From contig CAJNDS010002412.1 of assembly GCA_905221605.1 (NCBI GenBank), positions 472,886 through 536,885 on the forward strand: a DNA stretch of 64,000 nucleotides. Direction: 5' to 3'. Positions 29,378 to 40,578 of the stretch are shown piece after piece. The first letter of the stretch is position 1, and every line of letters begins with the position of its first letter. Source of the DNA: Symbiodinium natans (taxonomy: Eukaryota; Sar; Dinophyceae; Suessiales; Symbiodiniaceae). Position numbers and translations under genes: made by a program. Below the pieces are notes generated by a model that was not told the DNA's origin, searched no databases, and worked only from the letters and a program-made list of their open reading frames with translations.

Positions 29378-30600
29378 CTCACCAAAAAAGGACGATGCAA
29401 GAATAATGGCATGAATATGAAAAAATGAACATGAAGTATAGCAAGAGCAACAGCAATACAAATCACAACAAATCAAATCACCGTAGTGGAAAAGAATGTT
29501 AGCAAGCAGAATCAAAAAACAAGCACAACACTACCAGTACTGATCGCGGTCATACTGGTCTACATGTCTTCCGAACAGTCATCGGGTCCAATTTGCTCGC
29601 GAGACCGGGGTAACCAAATAGATCCGGTTCCTCGTGTCTTGCTTTTCTAGGCTCCACATTAGCCATAGGAAGAAATAAACGATTCCGAAGCCTTGACGCA
29701 AAGCAATAAGCTATAGAATGCCACGGGAGATCCTCGGCCTACGCGATGATTTTGGGGTGTTTGTGTTAAACCCTGAACCCTGAACCCTTAACCCTAAGCC
29801 CTTGTTCCTAGGCTTGTTCTAGGGTTTAGGGGGGAGAGGGGGGGTTTGGGGCTTCCAGAAGCTTAGAGCTCGGCTCCTGAGCGTGTCGCCATGCCCATCA
29901 GTATCCCTGACCCCACGCCTCTTCCAACCGGAGCGCGGGTGACGGTTTAGGGTTTAGGGTTTAGGGCTAGCGTTTTGGGTTTAGGGTTTAGAGTTTATGG
30001 ACTCGGGTTTGGGATTTGGGGTTTAGGCTTTTCTTTGTTTTTGTCGGGGGGCGAGGGCGGGGGGAGGGGGGGGGGGCCTGGCCCTTGGACCCCAAATCCC
30101 CCGCGCCTGCACTTTGGGGAGACAATGATGAAGTGCTGAGCTGCATACCTGAGACTACTAAAAACTTAAGAACCCTCAGGCCCAAGAACACAAAAGATAA
30201 GAACCCTTATATTGCCCTTACGGGTTTTGATCTTTGTTTTGGGAGGGGGGAGTTCTTATGCAAATAGTAGGCGATGAGCAACTTACAGTTTTTTGGGTTG
30301 AGGGTTGAGGGTTCCATCCCTTGTACTCCTGAACCCGAAACCCGAAGCTAAAAGTCAACAGTTGCTCAAGATCACTAAAGGCCAATAGCTCCCAGTGAGT
30401 TTACATCGCCACCCTCAACCCCGATGCCCAATGCCCAGTTTTGGGTTTAGGGTTCAGGGTTCAGGGTTTAGGGTTACCAGGATTCCTGAAACCCAACGTG
30501 AGAAAGCATGGAGACCCTGAGGTGAGGTAACCTTCAAAGAAGCCCTTGACTGCACAAACCCGAAACACATGAACATCTAGGCAACGATGTCCTGCACTTT
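29378..30600. other. Unique sequence with sparse telomeric units
   Basis: A-rich sequence at 29,390-29,530, no gene supported to 30,600. Degenerate telomeric words at 29,765-29,830, 29,943-30,020 and 30,440-30,475. A G run lies near 30,060-30,076. Confidence 0.4.
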
Positions 30601-31300
30601 AATCACCCAGAAGCCGAAACCCTAGACCCCAAACCCTAAACCCTAACCCCGAAACCCCGAAACCCCAAACCCCAAACCCTAAGCCCCTAAACCCCAAAAT
30701 CCCAAACCCTAAACCCCTAACTAAACCCGAAAACCCCAAACCCCAACCCCTAAACCCCTTAAGCCCCCAAACCCCAAGCCCTAAACCCCAAACCCTAAGC
30801 CCTAAATCCCCTAAACCCTAAACCCTAAACCCTACACCCCGAAACCTTAAACACAAGAAGGGCCGGGTGGCTCCAACCCTGGGTTGGGCACGCGCTTCCT
30901 GGGTCAGGTGGGCGTATTGTTTAGGTGCCGAGGTTGGGGCTTGAGGGTTTTTTGGAGGGTTTGGGGTTTGGGATTTAGGGTTTGGGGGTTTAGGGTTTGA
31001 TTTGTTTTTTGGAGGGTTTAGGCTTTGCATTTTGGGGTTTAAGCTCCAGGGTTTCGGCGCCTAGGTTTAGGGCTTTTTTTTTTGGGGGGGGGGGGGGGTT
31101 AGGCTTTCGGGCTTTATGTTTTTGGGGTTGGGAGGTTTAGGGGTTTGGGGTCTCGGGGTTTAGAGTTGATCGAGGGTTTGGGGCTGACGCGGACTTGGAG
31201 GCAATCCGACCTGAAACAGCCGATGTTTTTGGGGTTTCGGATTCGGGGTTTAAGGTAGAGGGTTTAGAGTTTAGGGCTAGGGTTTAGGGCTTAGGGTTTC
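30601..31300. repeat. Degenerate CCCCAAA/CCCTAAA and GGGTTTGG sequence
   Basis: C-rich variants at 30,610-30,850 and G-rich variants at 30,945-31,300, with a T run joined to a G run at about 31,074-31,098. The minus frame KQYAHLTQEARAQPRVGATR at about 30,857-30,930 is a possible exon. Confidence 0.6.
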
Positions 31301-32255
31301 GGGCTAGGGTTTGGGATTTTCGGCATGGTTTTTGGAGTTCATCTGGGGAGCAGTCTGGCTGGCGCAGGGGCATCAAACGACTTTGCGCCATACTCACCAC
31401 CCTCACCCTAAACCCGAGTCTCTGGTGGCTGAAGAAACCCAGAGTTTTAGAGGGTCTGGTGTAAGCAGAACCCTAAGGTTAAACATTGCTTTGGGCTCTG
31501 AAGGTCGCGCTCGGGATAGTGCTGAAGCTCATCTTAGTACCTCACTCATTCTGTAGTTTGCGAGAACTACAAGAGCTCGCCTCAGGCCCATCCCAAACCA
31601 TAGACCTCAAACCCTAAACCCCTAAAACCCCTAAACCCCTCAACCCGAACTGTACATGATCTGATGCAGTCTCGACTCCTGTGGCAGATAGAGAAAAACG
31701 AGCCCCCACCGGAGCCATGGAGAAACACCTGCGTCAGACCAGCGTGCCATTTCCAGAAACGATGAGGCCCGATGCCCTAGTTGGGGTACTCTCCCTAGAC
31801 CCTAAGCCCTAAGCCCTAAGCCCTAAGCCCTAAACCCTGAACCCTGAACCCTAAACCCTAAACCTGCACCCTGAACCCTGAACCCTAAACCTTCACCAAA
31901 CTCATCTCGAAACTAACGACTTCACCGATCTACTGTGAGGCCCTGGCCCCGCAACGCTTGCCGCCCCAAGGTGTTCAGGTCCCGAGCCCGGGGTTTTGGT
32001 AGGGTCTGGTTGGGTTTAGGGTTTGGGGTTTAGGGGTTTGGGCTAAGGGCTTAGGGTTTGGGGGTTTAGGGTTCAGGAGTTCTGCGGGTTTCAAGGCCAG
32101 GTTGCTTTCCCCCCCTCCCTTGTATGTTAACAGCCAGCACAGCAGGTAAGTGTACGTGCACTGCGCAGCTTTGGGGCGCCTATCATCCGACCCTAAACCT
32201 TAAGCCCACAAGTGTCCCCCGACAACCGCACATCCTTAACCCTAAACTCTCAAGG
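31301..32255. other. Unique islands with weak plus-strand frames
   Basis: Plus frames at 31,311-31,556 and at 31,663-31,770 (SRLLWQIEKNEPPPEPWRNT) are open between degenerate tracts. No motif or firm splice site. CCCTAAG/CCCTGAA units at 31,798-31,893. Confidence 0.35.
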
Positions 32256-32409
32256 GTTTAGGCTTTAGGGTTTAGGGTTCAGGGTTTAGAGTTTAGGGTT
32301 TAGGGTTTAGGGTTTAGGGCTTAGGGTTTAGGGTTTAGGGTTTAGGGCTTGGGGTTTAGGGTTTAGGGTTTAGCGTTTAGGGTTTAGGGTTTAGGGTCTT
32401 TAGGCCAAC

Positions 32410-32440
<31 letters not shown>

Positions 32441-33058
32441 ACCCACCAAAAACGAAGAACCCCAAGAGGCACCAGAAGTGGCCATCGAACCGCCTCTCCC
32501 CAGCTCGTTCCCTTGAACCTCGACGGCTTAAAGGTTTTAGGGTTTACGGTTTAGGGTTTGGGGTTTAGGGTTTAGGGTTTAGTGTTTAGGGTTTAGGGTT
32601 TAGGGTTTAGGGCTTAGGGTTTAGGGTTTAGGGTTTAGGGTTTAGGGTTTAGGGTTTAGGGTTTAGGGTTTAGGGTTTAGGGTTTAGGGTTAGGGTTAGG
32701 GTTTAAGGTTTAGGGTTTAGGGTTGAGGGTTTAGGGTTTAGGGTTTAGGGTTTAGGGTTTAGGGTTTAGGGTTTAGGGTTTAGGGTTTAGGGTTTAGGGT
32801 TTAGGGTTTGGTTGGGAATTTGGAATTTGGGACTGGGGAACTCCTTTCAGGGACCATGTAGCAAGCTCTGATGTTCAATCGGCTTTGCGTTGGTTGGGGG
32901 CTTAGGACGAAGGTTGGCAAACCCATGAAGGGTTTAGGGTTTAGGGTTTAGGGGTTTTAGGGTTTAGGGTTTAGGGTTTAGGGTTTAGGGTTTAGGGTTT
33001 AGGGTTTAGGGTTTAGGGTTTAGGGTTTAGGGTTTAGGGTTTAGGGTTCAGGGACTTT
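32256..33058 (+). repeat. Large TTTAGGG block with a 30-bp C run
   Basis: TTTAGGG arrays at 32,256-32,400, 32,535-32,812 and 32,933-33,052. A poly-C run of about 30 bp at 32,411-32,440 interrupts. The islands between are under 130 bp. Confidence 0.9.
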
Positions 33059-33354
33059 TAATCCAACCCGGAATTGCGAAGTCAAAGCATGGAGCGGCCA
33101 ACCTTGAGGGCACCTCGGTTTGCAGGCCTTGCAGGCCCCTCTAGAAGCACACCTCCGCTTTAAGACCCGAAACTTTACATGGAGGGCTCCTTAAACCCTC
33201 AACCAGAGGGCTCCTCAAACCCTAAACCGCAAGGCCTGATGGAGGGCTCCTTAAACCCTAAACCGTAAGGCCTGAAGCCTAAACACCATACATGGAAGGT
33301 TCCTTCAAATTGTGGCCCCTTGGGGGCCCCCAATTTGTGGGCAAAGGGCCCTAA
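33059..33354. repeat. Degenerate repeat of GGAGGGCTCCTTAAACC
   Basis: The unit GGAGGGCTCCTTAAACC(CT) recurs at about 33,180, 33,208 and 33,241, partly with AAGGCCTGA words. No gene. Confidence 0.6.
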
Positions 33355-33720
33355 ATGGGTAGTTCTCGAGATAGGGGTTCCCTTAAACCACCCCTATACG
33401 AGAACCCTTGTCATAGGAACCCGCTTAAACAGGGCAACCTAATCGCAATCCCCCAATTCCGACCCTTAACCCTCAAACACTCAAACCCTCAAACCCTCAA
33501 ATCCTCAAACCCTCAAACCCGCAAACCCCCTCAAACCCCCGCAAACCCTCTCAAACCCTCAAATGTCAAACCCTCAAACCCTCAAACCCTCAAACCCTCA
33601 AACCCTGAAACCCTGAAACCCCTCTAACCCTGAGACCCTGAAACCCTGAAACCCTGAAACCCTGAAACCCCTCAAACCCTCAAGCCCCCTCAAACCGTCT
33701 CAAACCCAACCTGAATCCAC
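33355..33720. repeat. Small inverted repeat, then a CCCTCAAA array
   Basis: TCTCGAGATAGGGGTTCCC and CCCCTATACGAGAACCC form an inverted pair at 33,363-33,410. From 33,470 to 33,700 the telomere-like unit is CCCTCAAA or CCCTGAAA, an 8-mer variant array. Confidence 0.7.
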
Positions 33721-34900
33721 TCCCAGCAGCGTTCGGGGGAAGTGGATGCAGAAACCTTCATGGATTCCAGCTGCCGTGGTGAAGCTGCCTAAACACAGGT
33801 CATGACTTAGGGTTTTAGGAGTTGGGCTTTGGGATCTTTAGGGTGGGAGGTCTAAGGCTTAGGGTTTGGGGTGTATGGTTTAGGCGTCGGGCACAACGAG
33901 GCAGAGGCTCCCCGGAGGCTCATAAACTCACACACACACACAGACATATATATATATATACACACATATATACACACACATATACACAGACACATATACA
34001 CAGACACGCAGACACACAGACACACAGACACACCGACACACAGACACACAGACACACAGGGGCTACAGTCCAGATAGCGTCTGATATGTGTTGCCTTTGA
34101 CTTGTGAGAATTCGGGTGGCCTGGGAGAGGGTGTGGAGTGCAGGTTTCAAGATGTGACTTGCGAGCCTTCTTGCAGGGTCGCAAAAAAAGCCCTCCAACC
34201 CTGAAGTAGGAGAACAAAAACCCTAACCCTCCTGAGCTCTTGCACTCGGGTTTAGGGTTTAGGGTCGGAGTAGAGTGTAGCGTTTTGGGGGGATTCTGGG
34301 GCTGGCAGACGCTTGAGTCATGAAATACCGTCCAACCCCTGAACTTCTAGCCTCAAGCTGCAAGTTACGGCGGCCGAGTAGCATGCTTGTTCCGGTGGCG
34401 GAAACCTTGAGAAGCACAAGGCGGTGCGCCCGAAACCCTAAACCCTAAACTCCTTGGACACCTTAACCCTTTAAGTCTTACAAGCCCCTGAAGCCCTTAA
34501 CCCCCAAACTTCATCCCGAAACCCCTAAACTTGCCCTAAACCTTGAAGCCTCTGCAAGCAGGTCGGCTTAGGGTGGGTGCGCATGGGACCCATCCCCGCA
34601 TTCAGAAGAACTTTTTGATTTCGGGCATCACATGCTACATACCCTCCCACCCCGAACTCGAGTCTAAAGATCCCACAAATCTAAGCAGCCCAGCGACCAT
34701 CTTGCAAGCTTCAAGGGACTAGTTTGGGTATACATAGGGGTCATATAGGGGGAATAAGATGAAGGGTCTTTTTTGGGGGTCCCTCCTTATACCCCTGAAT
34801 AGCTGGTCCTTAACCTTCAGCCTGAAACCGAAACCCAAAACCTGCTCTTGGGGAGTTCTACTTCATGGGGAGTGGAGTAGATTCATGTTGGTGCTTAGGG
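33721..34900. other. Unique sequence with an alternating purine-pyrimidine tract
   Basis: About 33,928-34,060 is CA/TA/CACAGA alternating sequence with Z-DNA potential. The rest contains short telomeric words and frames with no decisive features. Confidence 0.4.
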
Positions 34901-35480
34901 TGCTTAGGGGTTTAGGGTGTAGGGTTTAAGGTTTAGGGTTTAGGGTTTAGGGTTTAGGTTTTAGGGTTTAGGGTTTAGGGTTTAGGGTTTAGGGTTTAGG
35001 GAACCCAGAAATGGCAACAGTGCACCGCTGAGCTTTCTAGCGTTGACCCTGCTTGCAACTCAGACCCGACAAGCCAGTGGGAATCAAAGCCGAAAACCTT
35101 CGGGCTTCAGGTCTCAGGGAGGGTTCTAGGGCTTGGGGTTTCGAGTTTAGAGTTCAGGGTTCGAGGATTCAGGGTTCAGGATTTAGGGTTTTTTCAGACT
35201 AGAGTTTAGAGTTCAGGGCTGAAGGTCCCGGGCTTCGGGTCGTTTAGGTTTGGGGATTCCGGGTTGAGGGCTCGGGGATCAAACTCCAAGTTGTCCGCCG
35301 GGCCACGTTGAAGAAGCAGACGGGCCGACCTAACAATCAGGACTCAGATGCGGTTTGGGGTTTTGGGTTTTGGGTTAAGAGTTAAGGGCGCAGAGTTTCG
35401 GGAGTGGGAAAGCTTAGCGTCCTGGCAGTTGGGGGGGATTCGAAGGTAAAGGATCTGAGGATGAAAACCCTGAACCCCAA
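34901..35480 (+). repeat. TTTAGGG tract and degenerate G-rich sequence
   Basis: Units at 34,905-35,002, then G-rich degenerate sequence to 35,400. A short plus frame LSFLALTLLATQTRQASGNQ at 35,037-35,100 may be an exon. Confidence 0.6.
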
Positions 35481-35504
35481 ACCCTAAACCCTAAACCCTA
35501 AACC

Positions 35505-35820
35505 TGGGTCAAACAACACGAAATCTGCACAGCCGCTGGTCAGGCCACTCGCCTGCCAACTTGGCCATGCTGACATAAACACTTGGCTTCGTCCGGCACG
35601 CAAGAGTTGACTGCAAGCTCTACCTGTGTCTATTGGTCGCCGAAATCTGCGGGGCTGCACACAAACTCATCGTGATCGTCGCCATCGTCATCATCACCAT
35701 TCTTGTCATCATCACCAGCAGCAAAAGCACCGGCAGCAACGGCAAGGCCACCACCAGCACCAGTAGCCACAGCATGCTGGGCTGCCCTGTGCAGGACATC
35801 TACTAGCCCAGACACAACAC
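35505..35820 (-). CDS. Candidate exons with an Asp-rich stretch
   Basis: The minus frame at 35,630-35,815 reads SGLVDVLHRAAQHAVATGAG, then an Ala-rich part, then a GDDDKNGDDDDGDDHDEF acidic run encoded by a GAT-type microsatellite. Downstream on the same strand, 35,505-35,620 reads SQVFMSAWPSWQASGLTSGC then ADFVLFDPG. Another frame of the first segment gives a hydrophobic stretch, so the frame choice is uncertain. Confidence 0.3.
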
Positions 35821-36450
35821 AAGCTTTTGGCTCACGATGTGCTTGACATAGTCACAGAAGCCGGACTGCATCATGCAGATTCACACCTTCGGGGCGTCTC
35901 TTCCTCTCCAGTGTTGCAGCGCTGCAGAACACTCCGGATACTGAAGCCCTGGAGGTTACCTGAAAGCCACGTCGAGAATATGAAACCCTCCAAACGACCC
36001 TCTCCACCCTGAACCCTCCACACCCCAAACACTGCCAAAACCCTGAACTCTCAACCCTTGCGACCAGAGCAGCATGTAGTCCACGGATGTTGGAGGGGCT
36101 GAGGCAAGTGGCGGGCACCTGCCAGGGACTGAGGGCAACGCTGGTTCAGGGCACGGTTTGAAGGGTTTAGGATGTAGACAGGGTTGTGGCTTTTCCGCTT
36201 CAGGATTTAGGGCTTAGGGCTTTCGGGGTTCAGGACAAAAGTACTTTGTTTTTGCTGTGGGTTGAATCTCAACACACTTGTACATGCCCTGGCGAAGGAA
36301 TAAAGAGAATGTGCACGGACTAATGATAAAGCTTGTTGAGGTCCCTTTCTTGAAATTGCTCCACAGTTGCTGAAAGTGCACCACATGCTGATGAAGGTTG
36401 TTGACAATGTAACGAATGATCCACACTCCCCAGCTCTACAATCTGACGAA
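35821..36450. other. Unique sequence, frames unresolved
   Basis: Overlapping minus-strand frames at 35,852-36,138 and 36,207-36,458 cannot be ranked by eye. No telomeric tract of note. Confidence 0.3.
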
Positions 36451-36454
36451 GGGT

Positions 36455-36526
36455 TCACAGGCAGTTATCCCTCAACTTGACTGAATGCTTCTCATACAAC
36501 TGCACCGCGTGCTGGAGCTGTAGTTC
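36455..36526 (-). CDS. Candidate terminal exon
   Basis: The minus frame reads LQLQHAVQLYEKHSVKLRDN then CL and a TGA, after a possible CTACAG acceptor. Helical and charged. It would be the 3' end of a gene lying at higher coordinates. Confidence 0.4.
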   Translation of the reverse strand, partial: ELQLQHAVQLYEKHSVKLRDNCL

Positions 36527-36653
36527 CCCAAGGCCTAAACCTCCAACCCACCACCCAACATCCTCCTGAACCACAAACCGTCCCAACCCCTAACCCTAAA
36601 CCCTAAACCCAAAGCCCTAAACCTAAGACCTAAACCGTGCGGAGCCTTGAAAC

Positions 36654-36725
36654 CTCAGCAACCCCCACGCACGCGCCCAGCCCGGCAACCTGCGTGTCGC
36701 CTGCTGGGTCCATTGTGGCGTGAAC
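36654..36725 (-). CDS. Candidate exon, exactly 24 codons
   Basis: TCGAAG|GTTCAC to GCTGAG|GTTTCA bounds VHATMDPAGDTQVAGLGACV then GVAE, phase 0 at both ends, with GTT repeated at both junctions. It could precede the terminal exon at 36,455; the spacer holds CCCTAAA units. Confidence 0.5.
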
Positions 36726-36744
36726 CTTCGAGTTGGCCCTAAAC

Positions 36745-36890
36745 CTAAAGCCCTAAAACCCTACAACCCTATTTCCCTAAAACCCTATTTCCCTAAAACC
36801 CTAAAACCCTACAACCCTAAAACCCTAACACCCTAAAACCCTAAAACCCTAAAACCCTAAAACCCTCAACCCTAAACCCTCACCCCTCAA
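36745..36890 (-). repeat. CCCTAAAA 8-mer array
   Basis: About fifteen units of ACCCTAAA with CCCTATTT and CCCTACA variants. Confidence 0.8.
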
Positions 36891-36997
36891 AGGGCTGTTT
36901 CGGACTTAGGGTGCAAGGGATCCTCCTTGGGAGTGGAAGGGCTTCCGATTTCATGCAGAAGCCCCAACCCCTGTTGAGAGGAGCTTAAACCTTAGGG

Positions 36998-37370
36998 CGT
37001 TAGGGCTCATTAGGGCTCATTAGGGCTTATTAGGGCTTGTTGGGGCTTATTAGGGCTTAATAGGGCTTATTAGGGCTTACTAGGGCTTATTAGGGCTTAT
37101 TAGGGCTTATTAGGGCTTATTTGGGCTCATTGGGGCTGAATAGGGCTTATTTGGGCTCATTCCGGCTATCGGGCTTCAGGGCTTTAGGGCTTTAAGGCTT
37201 TAAGGCTTTAGGGCTTTAGGGCTTTAGGGCTTTAGGGCTTTAGGGCTTTTAGGGCTTTAGGGCTTTAGGGCTTTAAGGCTTTAGGGCTTTAGGGCTTTTA
37301 GGGCTTTAAGGCTTTAGGGCTTTTAGGGCTTTAGGGCTTTAGGGCTTTAGGGCTTAGGGCTTAGGCTTTA
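36998..37370 (+). repeat. Two homogenised telomere-derived arrays (10-mer and 9-mer)
   Basis: About 36,998-37,145 is a TATTAGGGCT 10-mer array. About 37,165-37,360 is a GGGCTTTA 8/9-mer array. Both are internally uniform and differ from each other and from TTTAGGG. Confidence 0.9.
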
Positions 37371-37429
37371 GGGTGCGGGAACAGTGACTTTTTTGGGTCC
37401 AAATCCTGATGTGGCACGGATGGCAGCCT

Positions 37430-37680
37430 AAGCCCTAAACCCTAAACCCTAAACCCTAAACCCCAAACCCTAAACCCTAAACCCTAAACCCCAAACCCTA
37501 AACCCTAAACCCCAAACCCGAAACCCCTAAACGTGAAGTGCAAAACCGTCGTCCCCTTGGGGCCCTTGGAGTGCTCTTTGGAGTGCTCTTGGAGAGCTCT
37601 TGGAGTGCTCTTGAAGCGTTTTAGGGTTTAGGGTTTAGGGTTTAGGGTTTAGGGTTTAGGGTTTAGGGTTTTTGTAGGGT

Positions 37681-37767
<87 letters not shown>

Positions 37768-37870
37768 CACTGTTTGGGGCATATTTTGGAGGTGCAAAGG
37801 GGCACACGGCTGTACGCTTTAGGGTTTAGGGTTTAGGGTTTAGGGTTTAGGGTTTAGGGTTTAGGGTGTA
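37430..37870. repeat. CCCTAAA, TTTAGGG and GGGTTGA arrays
   Basis: CCCTAAA/CCCCAAA at 37,433-37,530, GGAGTGCTCTT repeats at 37,568-37,615, TTTAGGG at 37,619-37,670, a pure GGGTTGA array of about 13 units at 37,678-37,767, and TTTAGGG at 37,819-37,868. Confidence 0.9.
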
Positions 37871-38313
37871 GGGCTTTGAGTTTCGGCTGCAGGGGTTTAG
37901 ACTGCACATGCCCGGGAGTCGAGGTTTAGGTGGGCAAGATGGGTGCAAGAATTGCCCCGAACAGAGTTCAGCGCCCTGTGAGCCTGAAGCCCCTGAACTC
38001 TGGTCGCGGAGGGGGGAACCCTGAACATCCTTAACCCCTTCCCCCTTTTTAAACCTCGCCGACCCCCTGATATCAAATACTCCCACTATCGTTATATTAT
38101 AGTGTATGCGGAACATTTTATGTTGGGGGGGGGGGGGGGGGGGGGCAGTTCATACTAGGGGAGGGGATTAGTTGTAAACCCTGATTTTCAGTCGAACGGC
38201 CCGAAACCTGAAGTAACACTAAACCTAAACCCTAAACCCTAAACCCTAAACCCTGAATCCAAACCCTAAATCCTCAACCAAAGCCCTGCAGATCCAGGGT
38301 TTGCGGCCTTCAC
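37871..38313. other. Unique sequence with poly-G run
   Basis: G run at about 38,126-38,145 and CCCTAAA at 38,225-38,275. The minus frame at 37,847-38,116 has no supporting feature. Confidence 0.4.
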
Positions 38314-38361
38314 CTCGTAGAGGACGTCCTCGGGGCCCCCAGCGACGAAAACACGACAAGA
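38314..38361 (-). CDS. Candidate short exon
   Basis: The minus frame reads SCRVFVAGGPEDVLYE and ends at TACGAG|GTGAAG. The alternative reads through GTGAAG to VKAAN. Confidence 0.35.
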
Positions 38362-38730
38362 GCTTAGGGTTTTGGGCGTTTAGGGTTTAGGGTTTGGGGT
38401 TTGGGGTTTGGGGTTTAGGGTTTAGGGTTTAGGGCTCGGGGTTAGGGATGTGTTTAAACCTCTTCAAACCTATCGGCAATGCACTGAATTCGTCGGCAGT
38501 ATGCAAGGCTTCGTCGGCACGCAGATCTTTACGGGTAAGGTTCCTCGAGCCCTTAACACACGAACTTCGTCGGCCCTAAACCCTAAACTCCCTAAACTCC
38601 CTAAACTCCCTAAACTCCATAAACTCCCTAGTCTCCCTAAACTCCCTAAACTCCCTAAACTCCCTAAAAACCCTAAACTCCCTAAACCCTAAACTCCCTA
38701 CACCCTAAACTCCCTAAACCCTAAACCCGC
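38362..38730. repeat. TTTAGGG variants and a CCCTAAACT 9-mer array
   Basis: G-rich units at 38,375-38,432. About 38,575-38,720 is a CCCTAAACT array, giving a spurious KLPKLPKLP frame. Confidence 0.8.
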
Positions 38731-38736
38731 ATCTTG

Positions 38737-38836
38737 GCTGGATATTCGCCAAGAGGCATCTGTTTCACGCTCCAGCAGGGTCTTCTGTACCTTGTACCAG
38801 GTCGGAGGGCCTCCTCGCAGGGTACAGCAGCTGAGT
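38737..38836 (-). CDS. Candidate exon
   Basis: The minus frame reads GGPPTWYKVQKTLLERETDA then SWRISSQDA, between telomeric tracts on both sides. An AAG|GTACAG inside could be an alternative donor. Function unknown. Confidence 0.4.
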
Positions 38837-38844
38837 GGTTTGTT

Positions 38845-40122
38845 TAGGGTTTGGGGTTTAGGGTTTAGGGTTTAGGGCCTAGGGTTTATTCATGGGGAGC
38901 CTGAGCAAGTACCAGTATTCGGGATTTCTGGTTTACCCAGCCCCCTTGTACCCCTAAGCCCTTATCCCTGGACCCTAGACCCTAAACCCTAAACCCTAAA
39001 CCTTCAACCCTAAACCAGAACCTGACCCTGACCGCTGGCCTCCTGCTGTTGGCCTGAAGGCGATCGTCCCTTTAGCCAGAGGTCTCAGCCCTGTCCATCG
39101 GCCCGGCTGAAGAGGGTTTAGGGTTTAGTGCCTAGGGCTTAGGATTTAGTGCTTAGGGGTTTAGGGTTTAGGGTTCAGGGTTCAGGGTTCAGGGTTCAGG
39201 GTTTAGGGTTTAGGGTTTAGGGTTTAGGGTTTGGGGTTTAGGGTTTAGGGTTTAGGGTTTAGGGTTTAGGGTTTAGGGTTTAGGGTTTAGGGTTTAGGGT
39301 TTAGGGTTTAGGGTTTAGGGTTTAGGGTTTAGGTTCTAGGGTTTAGGGCTTAGGGCTTAGGGCTAAGGGCTTAGGGCTTAGTGTTTGGGTTTTCGGGTTT
39401 AGAGTTTAGGGTTTAGGGTTTAGGGTTTGGGGTATAGGTTTAAGGCTTAGGGCTTAGGATTTTGGGTTGAGGGTTTGGTGCTTTGGGCTCCAAATCCACA
39501 AATCAAAGCAGGGTTACGAGGGCCAATTCTAATGCCCTGAACCCTTGAACCCATTTGTTAAACCCTTTAAACCTTGAAAACCCTTTCAGCCCTGTAAACC
39601 CTTTGTTTAAACCATTTAAGCCCTTAAGCCCTTACACCGTTACACCCTTAAACCCTTAAACCCTGAACCCTAGAACCTCAAACCCCTAAACCCTACAATA
39701 TCAGGCCCCTAAGCCCAAAGAAACCTGAAGCCCTAAACTCTGAACCCAAAAAACCCTAAGTCCTTACACCCAATACCCCCAAACCCTTCAACCCCAAAAC
39801 CTATGCAGCTTGAAAGAGTAGACCCTGCGCCCTACCGCCCGGAGAAGCCCACCCGCCTTAAAACAAGCACGTGGCCCCAACCCATAGGTGCAAGGCTCTA
39901 GAGGGCTTAGGGTTTCAAGGTTTGCTTCTTCAAGGTTGGGGGTTCCCTAAACCCTAAACCCTAGACCCTAGACCCTAAACCCTAAACCCTAAACCCTAAA
40001 CCCTAAACCCTAAACCCTAAACCCTAAACCCTAAACCCTAAACCCTAAACCCTAAACCCTAAACCCTAAACCCTAAACCCTAAACCCCGACCCTACGCCC
40101 TAAACGAAGCCAAAACAACAAC
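38845..40122. repeat. Long telomeric region
   Basis: TTTAGGG arrays at 38,845-38,890 and 39,115-39,440 (with GGGTTCA, GGGCTTA and TTTGGGG variants), degenerate CCCTTAAA at 39,540-39,790, and a CCCTAAA array at 39,945-40,090. Spacers have no firm gene. Confidence 0.85.
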
Positions 40123-40201
40123 CTTTGCTGCTGCAGGCGGCTCGGTGCGGGGACGATGGCACATTGCCCCAAGCTGCCCACAGACAGCAGCACATTGTCG
40201 C
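40123..40201 (-). CDS. Candidate exon
   Basis: GAGCAG|GCGAC to AGCAAAG|GTTG reads GDNVLLSVGSLGQCAIVPAP then SRLQQQ. Adjacent to CCCTAAA arrays on both sides. Confidence 0.45.
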
Positions 40202-40370
40202 CTGCTCTGAACCCTAAACCCTAAGCTTTAAACCCTAAATCCTAAATCCTAAATCCTAAACCCTAAACCCTAAACCCTAAACAGTTGGGGGAGACAAGAC
40301 CCAGGGCGCTTAAGCCTTGAACCCAAACCCCCCAAACAGAAAACTATAAGGCTTGAACCCCTTTCGAAGC

Positions 40371-40496
40371 ATTGCAAGGACAGCAAAGATAAGATTCAGG
40401 GTTTGGAAGAGATGCCCGGTATAATAAAAGTGATGCAAGATTTCGTCCGTCAAGAGTCTGGAGAGTGGCAAGCTTTCGGAAGCTCTGGTCCCTAGT
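40371..40496 (+). CDS. Candidate terminal exon, plus strand
   Basis: The plus frame reads CKDSKDKIQGLEEMPGIIKV then MQDFVRQESGEWQAFGSSGP and a TAG. Possible acceptor TTGCAAG|GACAGC. Helical, charged; family not recognised. Followed within 90 bp by a long foldback element, which would lie 3' of the gene. Confidence 0.45.
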
Positions 40497-40578
40497 CACG
40501 GCTGACCAAATTCAGCTTCTAGTGCGTGAGGGCCGTATGTGAGGGGCCAGGATGGGGCAGAAAGTCCGGAATATGGTA

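Noticed and set aside
38571-38692. KLPKLPKLP repeat protein
   Set aside because: Translation of the CCCTAAACT array.
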